From: Chloroflexi bacterium UBA4733
Lineage (GTDB): Bacteria; Chloroflexota; UBA4733
Length of the DNA: 11,741 bases
Reading direction: 5' to 3'
Assembly: GCA_002404055.1 (NCBI GenBank)
Contig: DHIZ01000054.1
Span: forward strand, 1 to 11,741
In this document: positions 7,345 to 11,741 of the stretch, one piece after another
How the letters are laid out: every line of letters starts with the position of its first letter
Position numbering within the stretch: the stretch's first letter is position 1
The notes under the pieces: generated by a model
Told to the model about the DNA's origin: nothing
Databases searched by the model: none
The model's input: only the letters and a program-made list of their open reading frames with translations
Made by a program: the position numbers and the translations under genes

Positions 7345-9309
7345 ATGAGTACACACACCGACAACTGGCACGACCTCGTCTTCTTCGGCATCCACTACGA
7401 CCTGCACGCCAACGCGCAGGATACCGAACTGGGACGGGAGGTGACTGCCGAACTGCTGCGCGAGGCCTGGCAGAAGATCCGGCCGGACTGGATCCAGTGC
7501 GATTGCAAGGGTCACCCAGGCTACACGAGCTGGCCGACGCAGGTGGGCACCCCTTCGCCCGGCATCGTGCGCGACGCACTGCGCATCCATCGCGACGTGA
7601 CGCGGGAACTGGGCATCCCGCTCGTCGTCCACTACTCCGGCGTCTGGGATACGGTTGCCATGCAACAGCATCCGGAGTGGGCCCGCGTCAACGCCGACGG
7701 GCAGCGCGACCCCGACAAGGCCTGTCTCACCGGCGGTTACGGCCCAGAGTTGATGGTCCCGCAACTGCTGGAGATCATCGACCGCTACGACGTCGACGGT
7801 TTCTGGGTGGATGGCGAGAACTGGGCGACGGCGCCCTGTTACTGCGAGCGCTGTCAGCGGCAGTTCGCTGACCAAGCGGCTGGGACCGTGGCGCCACGCG
7901 GGCCGGCGGAGCCAGGGTGGCAGGCGTGGCTGGCCTTCCAGCGCCGGGCCTTCGAAGCTCACGTGCGCCGCTACACGGAAGCCATCCATCAGCGCAAGCC
8001 CGGCTGCCTCGTCTGCAGCAACTGGATGTACTCCGTCCGGCAGCCGGAGCCGGTGACGGCGCCGGTCGACTTTCTGAGCGGCGACTTCAGCCACGCCTGG
8101 GGGCTCGAGCGAGCGCTGGTCGAGGCGCGTTTTCTGGCTAGCCGGGGAATGCCCTGGGACCTGATGGCCTGGGGTTTCACGACAGGCGAGAACCAGCAGG
8201 ATGGTTGGCAGTTCAAGACGGCCGACCATCTCTGCCAGGAAGTTGCCGAGGTGGTCGCCAACGGCGGCGCCGTCTGTGTTTATGTGCATCCGCCGCGCAG
8301 TGGCCACCTCATTGGCTGGCAGCACGACATCCTGGCCGAGGTCGCGCAGTTCTGCCGGGCCCGGCAGGCGGCAGCCCAGGGCAGCGTATCCGTGCCGCAA
8401 GCGGTGGTGCTGCACAGCCAGTCGCACTACTATGCCCACAACACCCCGCTCTACAACCCCGGCCAGGCCACGCAAGCGCTGGAGGGAGCACTCCACGCGC
8501 TGCTCGACACGGGCTATCACGCCGACGTGCAGAACGAGGAAGGTCTCCTGAGCCGGCTGGGCGAGTACGGCCTCGTCGTCGTCGCAGAGCAAGAGACGGT
8601 GCCGGAAGCAGTCGCGGCGGCGCTGCAGGCCTACGTCGAGTCCGGTGGCCGGCTGGTGCTCAGCGGCGCAGGCGTCGCCCGCCAGCCAACCCTGGCCCGG
8701 CTGGCGGGCGTGGAGGCTGCCGGGGAGCCCCGTACGGGCTTCCACTACCTACCCGTGGCTACGGCGGCCGTCACCGTCGCCGGCCCCTGGCAGCCGGTGG
8801 CGCTGCGCGGCGCACGGGAGTGGGCGCGGCTCCTGGCGATCCCCGAGCCGGCGCAAGCCAGCGTGGGTACGGCCATCTCGCTCCGCGAGGTCGGCAGCGG
8901 GCGCGTCGCCGTCATCCATGGCCCCGTCTTCGCCGCCTACTTCCGCACGCACTACCCCTTGCTGCGTGCTCTCTTGCGGAGCTTGTTTCACGAAGTCTGG
9001 CCGGACCCGCTGGCCCAGGTGGAGGCGGCTGGCGCTGTCGTCCACACCGTGCGCCGCCAGCCCGGTCGGACTGTGGTCCACATCCTCAACCGGAGCGTCA
9101 CCCCGGCCACGTCTCCGCGCAATGTCAGTGTCGAGCGTGTGCCGCCGGTGGGGCCGGTGACGCTCCGCCTGCGCCTTCCCGCACGGCCGGCCAGCGTGCA
9201 GGTGGTCCCAGGCGGTCAGGACCTCGACTGGACGTGGGACAGCGGCGTGGTGCGCGTCCGGCTGCCCCAGGTCCACATTCACGCGGCGGTGGTGGTAGAA
9301 GAGGGATAA
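7345..9309 (+). CDS. Glycoside hydrolase, alpha-L-fucosidase-like TIM barrel with beta-galactosidase-type trimerisation domain
   Basis: The 654-residue protein starts behind GGAGAAAGG (8 nt spacing). Residues 1-330 look like a TIM barrel of the GH29/GH151/GHL6 kind: FFGIHYDLHANAQDTELG near the N-terminus and YDVDGFWVDGENW around 148-160, where D156 may be the catalytic nucleophile. A cysteine cluster CYCERC follows at 165-170. Residues about 350-470 resemble the class-I-amidotransferase-like trimerisation domain of family A beta-galactosidases (GLVVVAEQETVPEAVAAAL, then ESGGRLVLSGAG). The C-terminal 150 residues are beta-rich. No signal peptide is seen, so it would act on imported oligosaccharide. 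This architecture is described for GH151 fucosidases, but fucose specificity is inferred. The 87-nt gap upstream contains two small hairpins (7268-7291 and 7295-7306) of unclear role. Confidence 0.8.
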   Translation: MSTHTDNWHDLVFFGIHYDLHANAQDTELGREVTAELLREAWQKIRPDWIQCDCKGHPGYTSWPTQVGTPSPGIVRDALRIHRDVTRELGIPLVVHYSGVWDTVAMQQHPEWARVNADGQRDPDKACLTGGYGPELMVPQLLEIIDRYDVDGFWVDGENWATAPCYCERCQRQFADQAAGTVAPRGPAEPGWQAWLAFQRRAFEAHVRRYTEAIHQRKPGCLVCSNWMYSVRQPEPVTAPVDFLSGDFSHAWGLERALVEARFLASRGMPWDLMAWGFTTGENQQDGWQFKTADHLCQEVAEVVANGGAVCVYVHPPRSGHLIGWQHDILAEVAQFCRARQAAAQGSVSVPQAVVLHSQSHYYAHNTPLYNPGQATQALEGALHALLDTGYHADVQNEEGLLSRLGEYGLVVVAEQETVPEAVAAALQAYVESGGRLVLSGAGVARQPTLARLAGVEAAGEPRTGFHYLPVATAAVTVAGPWQPVALRGAREWARLLAIPEPAQASVGTAISLREVGSGRVAVIHGPVFAAYFRTHYPLLRALLRSLFHEVWPDPLAQVEAAGAVVHTVRRQPGRTVVHILNRSVTPATSPRNVSVERVPPVGPVTLRLRLPARPASVQVVPGGQDLDWTWDSGVVRVRLPQVHIHAAVVVEEG

Positions 9310-9333
9310 GGATTTGCAAAGAGGAGGCTGCCC

Positions 9334-10191
9334 ATGCGATCAGGCGTGGTGGGGATGATGCCGGCGGCGGTGGCAGATATCACCGCTGCTACTGCCGACC
9401 GGCTCCGAGATCTGGGCTTCAGCGGTGTCACGGTGATTGTCCCGAACCCGCTGGAAGCGAGGCGCGAGGAGTACGAGCGCGCCGGCGCCATCCTGCGCGA
9501 CGGCGGCATCAGCGTGGCCCAGGCTAACCCGCGTTACGAGATGCTGGTGCAGCCCGACGACGACCGGCGGGCGCTGGGCATCCGCCAACTGCAGGCGGCC
9601 TGTCGCTGCGCCGCCTGGTTGCAGGCTGCCACGGTGTACGTGCGTCCCGGCAGCCTCAACCCCGCCGGACCCTGGACCCCAGCGCCAGGAAACACCAGCC
9701 TGCGGACGCTCATGCGCCTGGTCGATACCCTGCGGCAAGTGGTTCCGGTTGCGGAGGACGTGGGCATCCCTCTCGCTATCGAAGGGGCGTCCACCAGCCC
9801 CCTGGATACACCGGAGCGAGTGCGCGACTGCATCGAGGCGGTGGGTTCCCCGGCGCTGCGCTTCAACGCCGATCCGGTGAACTTCGTGCGCTCGCTGGAT
9901 GAGCTGTACGACACCACGTCGCTGATCGACCGCCTCTTTGACTGCTGTGGACGCTACACTGTCATTGGGCATGCCAAGGACATCACCTATGACAACACCC
10001 TGCCGGTGCGCATGCGAGAGTGCCCCCTGGGGACGGGGCTGTTCGATCAGGAGACGTATATGCGGCGCTTCGAGCGCTGCTGCCCCGACGGCTTCATGCT
10101 GATCGAGCATCTGCCGGATGAGCAGATCCCAGCCGCCAAGCAGCAACTGGATAGGGTCATGGAGCAGGCCGGCTTGACGTGGCAGGCGTAG
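9334..10191 (+). CDS. Sugar phosphate isomerase/epimerase family TIM-barrel protein
   Basis: This 285-residue protein belongs to the xylose-isomerase-like/AP endonuclease 2 fold group, which includes sugar isomerases, epimerases and inosose dehydratases using a divalent metal. Likely ligands are spaced as expected on successive strands: E150 in LAIEGA, D180 in FNADPVNF, H213 in IGHAKD and E258 in LIEHLPDE. The start at 9334 follows AGAGGAGG closely, and the gene begins 24 nt after the glycoside hydrolase, so the two are very likely co-transcribed. It would isomerise or epimerise the sugar released by the hydrolase, or an oxidised derivative made by the dehydrogenase that follows 29 nt later. 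The exact substrate cannot be read from sequence. Confidence 0.85.
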   Translation: MRSGVVGMMPAAVADITAATADRLRDLGFSGVTVIVPNPLEARREEYERAGAILRDGGISVAQANPRYEMLVQPDDDRRALGIRQLQAACRCAAWLQAATVYVRPGSLNPAGPWTPAPGNTSLRTLMRLVDTLRQVVPVAEDVGIPLAIEGASTSPLDTPERVRDCIEAVGSPALRFNADPVNFVRSLDELYDTTSLIDRLFDCCGRYTVIGHAKDITYDNTLPVRMRECPLGTGLFDQETYMRRFERCCPDGFMLIEHLPDEQIPAAKQQLDRVMEQAGLTWQA

Positions 10192-10208
10192 ACGCGAACA
10201 TGGTAACT

Positions 10209-10212
10209 GGAG
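10209..10212 (+). promoter_or_regulatory. Ribosome binding site choosing the ATG at 10221
   Basis: GGAG lies 8 nt before the ATG at 10221, where short-chain dehydrogenases normally begin (MRLQGKVVLITG). The in-frame ATGs at 10179 and 10200 lack such a site. Confidence 0.55.
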
Positions 10213-10220
10213 TGTACGGA

Positions 10221-10961
10221 ATGCGTTTGCAGGGTAAGGTGGTGCTGATCACCGGTGCGGCCAGCGGTATCGGCCTGGCGGCGGCACAGGTCTGCGCCGA
10301 AGAGGGGGCGGCCCTGGTGCTGGCCGACTTGCCAGCCGCTCCCGGTCTTAGCGCCCTCTCGACGTTGGGGGGAACGAGCAGCCCGGCGCTCGTCGTGCCG
10401 ACCGACGTGACGGACGCTGCAGGTTGCCTGGCGCTGGTTGCGGCGGCGGAACGGCGCTGGGGACGTATTGATGCCCTGATTCACGCCGCGGGGATTATGC
10501 AGGGCGCCTTTGTGCCGGTGGACGAGCTTGACCCGGCGACCTTCCGGCGCGTGATCGAGGTGAACCTGATCGGCACCTTCCACATGGTCAGGGCGGTCGT
10601 CCCGGCGATGCGCCGCCTCAGTCGCGGTACCATTGTGCTCATCACTTCCGGCGCCGGCGTCGTCGGCGGCAGTTCATCGGTTGCCTATGGCGCCAGCAAG
10701 GGCGGCGCCCATGGCCTGATCCTGGTGCTGCAAGAACAGCTACGCCAGGCCGGCATTCGGCTCAACGAGGTCTGTCCCGGCGGTGTCGACACGCCACTGA
10801 AGCGCCAGAATGTCGCCGACGGCGCCCGGGCCGCCGGACGGTCGGTAGAAGAAGCGCTAGCCAATGCGCACCTCGTCGACCCGCGTGGCGTGGCACGAGT
10901 GCTGGCCTTCCTGGCGTCCGACGACGCAGACTACGTGCGGGGCGCGGTGTTTACGCGTTGA
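10221..10961 (+). CDS. Short-chain dehydrogenase/reductase, possibly with a frameshifted C-terminus
   Basis: This 246-residue classical SDR oxidises or reduces an alcohol with a nicotinamide cofactor. The glycine motif TGAASGIG is at 11-18, and D36 after the second strand favours NAD over NADP. The structural NAAG motif is HAAG at 88-91. N115, S143, Y156 and K160 (YGASK) form the catalytic tetrad with the usual 13-residue Ser-Tyr spacing. It follows the isomerase by 29 nt and probably oxidises a sugar in the same pathway. The protein stops at GAVFTR, just where family members normally continue with a VDGG-like motif. Removing one G in ACGCG near 10955-10958 would give GAVFTVDD, so a single-base frameshift, natural or from sequencing, may have shortened the end. 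Otherwise the gene looks intact. Confidence 0.9.
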   Translation: MRLQGKVVLITGAASGIGLAAAQVCAEEGAALVLADLPAAPGLSALSTLGGTSSPALVVPTDVTDAAGCLALVAAAERRWGRIDALIHAAGIMQGAFVPVDELDPATFRRVIEVNLIGTFHMVRAVVPAMRRLSRGTIVLITSGAGVVGGSSSVAYGASKGGAHGLILVLQEQLRQAGIRLNEVCPGGVDTPLKRQNVADGARAAGRSVEEALANAHLVDPRGVARVLAFLASDDADYVRGAVFTR

Positions 10962-11023
10962 CGACACTGAAGAGACGAGGGGGGCGGGCGACAACGGTGA
11001 TGAACTGCGCGGAGATCGTCCAT

Positions 11024-11142
11024 CCCGCCCGGCGACTGAAGTCGCGGGCTAGTCCAAGCGAAGCCCGCCTCCGCGGGCTGGGAACGAGTCCGCGCAGGCG
11101 GACTTTGCGGCATGTAGCCCGCGACTTCAGTCGCCGGGCGGG
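11024..11142. repeat. Cloverleaf-like inverted repeat element
   Basis: A 27-nt left arm (11024-11050) and a 27-nt right arm (11116-11142) are perfect reverse complements. Each arm also contains GCGACT/AGTCGC, so it can fold on itself. The 65-nt space between them holds two perfect 7-bp hairpins with 4-nt loops: AGCCCGC/GCGGGCT (11062-11079) and AGTCCGC/GCGGACT (11087-11104). The whole can fold as a three-stem cloverleaf in DNA or RNA. It has no coding capacity and no clear target duplication. It lies 62 nt after the dehydrogenase stop and 44 nt before the E1 gene. It looks like an interspersed REP/MITE-type element that could also limit read-through between the two units. Confidence 0.85.
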
Positions 11143-11186
11143 ACGCCGCGGATAATACCGGACCACGTACAAAGAAAGGTCACTCA

Positions 11187-11741
11187 ATGGCAACGCTGGC
11201 CGAAGTCCCCACCGCGCCTATAGAGCGTCACGGGCTGTCCGATCAGCAACTGCTCCAGCTCTACGCCACGATGCTGCGCATCCGGCGCTTTGAGGAGCGA
11301 GTGAAGGCGCTGTTCCTGGAGGCGCGGCTGTATGGCAGCGTCCACCTGTACATCGGGGAGGAAGCGGTGGCCACCGGCGCCTGTGCTGCATTGCGCGATG
11401 GCGATGTGATCTCCAGCACGCATCGCGGCCACGGTCACTGCATCGCCAAGGGCTTAGAACTGGCGCCGATGATGGCGGAACTCATGGGCAAGGTGACGGG
11501 CTACAACCTGGGCAAGGGTGGCAGCATGCATATCGCCTCGCTCGACCACGGCATGCTGGGCGCCAACGGCATCGTGGCCGCCGGCATCCCCATCTCCACC
11601 GGAGCGGCGCTCGGCTTCTGGGTGCGCGGCTCGCCGGAGGTGGCGCTCTGCTTCTTCGGTGACGGCGGCGCCAACCACGGCGCCTTCCACGAGGGCATCA
11701 ACTTCGCCGCCACCCTCAAGCTGCCGGTGGTGTTCGTCTGC
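11187..11741 (+). CDS. Thiamine-diphosphate dehydrogenase E1 alpha subunit (pyruvate/acetoin/2-oxoacid), partial
   Basis: The first 185 residues of a protein that normally has about 320-350 are visible; the frame runs off the window end. E1 alpha pairs with E1 beta to decarboxylate a 2-oxoacid (or cleave acetoin) and pass the acyl group to a lipoyl E2. Recognisable parts are LRIRRFEERV, HLYIGEEAVATGA, the THRGHGH loop at 78-84, GKGGSMH, GANGIVAAGIPISTGAALG and the thiamine-diphosphate motif GDGGANHG from G158 on. The window stops just where the metal-binding Asn of the motif (usually ENN) would follow FVC. The start is an ATG 7 nt after AAAGG. It lies beyond the cloverleaf repeat, so it may be a separate unit; the E1 beta gene would be expected next. 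Whether the substrate is pyruvate, acetoin or a branched-chain acid cannot be decided. Confidence 0.93.
   Translation, partial: MATLAEVPTAPIERHGLSDQQLLQLYATMLRIRRFEERVKALFLEARLYGSVHLYIGEEAVATGACAALRDGDVISSTHRGHGHCIAKGLELAPMMAELMGKVTGYNLGKGGSMHIASLDHGMLGANGIVAAGIPISTGAALGFWVRGSPEVALCFFGDGGANHGAFHEGINFAATLKLPVVFVC

Noticed and set aside
7105..8745. Long open minus-strand frame of 546 codons opposite the sulfatase end and glycoside hydrolase
   Set aside because: It is a shadow of well-supported plus-strand genes in GC-rich DNA. Its product has no recognisable domain and it crosses a gene boundary.
8205..9527. Plus-strand frame of 440 codons overlapping the glycoside hydrolase and isomerase
   Set aside because: The product is Arg/Gly/Pro/Ala-rich with no domain, which is typical of an alternative frame in GC-rich genes, and it spans two real genes.
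11024..11142. CRISPR-like repeat or tRNA-like cloverleaf
   Set aside because: There are only two arms in inverted, not direct, orientation, and no spacer series. The fold lacks the T-arm and acceptor consensus of a tRNA.

Overview
This 11.7 kb window comes from a GC-rich bacterium. The chromosomal style (GC-rich plus-strand genes with clear GGAGG-type ribosome sites, a Tat-type lipoprotein binding protein with a very long Ser/Thr/Ala linker, and an interspersed GCGACTGAAGTCGC-type inverted repeat) reminds me of Chloroflexota such as the Thermomicrobia. No taxonomic marker is present, so that placement is only an impression.

Layout. (1) Positions 1-760, minus strand: a DDE-type transposase gene cut by the window edge and broken by a small inserted element at 284-379. 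The element has imperfect terminal inverted repeats and a TAA target duplication. Removing 93 nt restores a continuous transposase reading frame. (2) Positions 1095-2984, plus strand: two adjacent genes of unknown function. Both proteins carry the same glycine-rich motif, GD-x-[YF]-DISGQVGA-x-GR, at almost the same residue position (about 212-226 and 216-230). The second protein adds a helical C-terminal tail. This pair is the best candidate in the window for an undescribed system. (3) Positions 3154-10961, plus strand: a catabolic cluster of creatininase-family hydrolase, Tat/lipoprotein sugar-type ABC binding protein, sulfatase, fucosidase-like glycoside hydrolase, xylose-isomerase-like TIM-barrel isomerase/epimerase and short-chain dehydrogenase. 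Most gaps are 24-87 nt. (4) Positions 11024-11142: a cloverleaf-like repeat with 27-nt perfect inverted arms enclosing two smaller hairpins. (5) Positions 11187 to the window end: the first 185 codons of a thiamine-diphosphate dehydrogenase E1 alpha subunit (pyruvate/acetoin/branched-chain type).

How the genes may work together (inference): the binding protein would capture a sugar or oligosaccharide outside the cell and pass it to a permease that is not encoded here. The sulfatase and glycoside hydrolase have no visible signal peptides, so desulfation and hydrolysis would happen in the cytoplasm. The isomerase and dehydrogenase would then process the released monosaccharide, and the creatininase-family enzyme could open an amide or lactone-like intermediate. 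The E1 gene beyond the repeat may be a separate unit feeding central metabolism. The two-gene motif pair upstream looks unrelated to sugar use and sits next to the transposon debris, as expected for an accessory locus.
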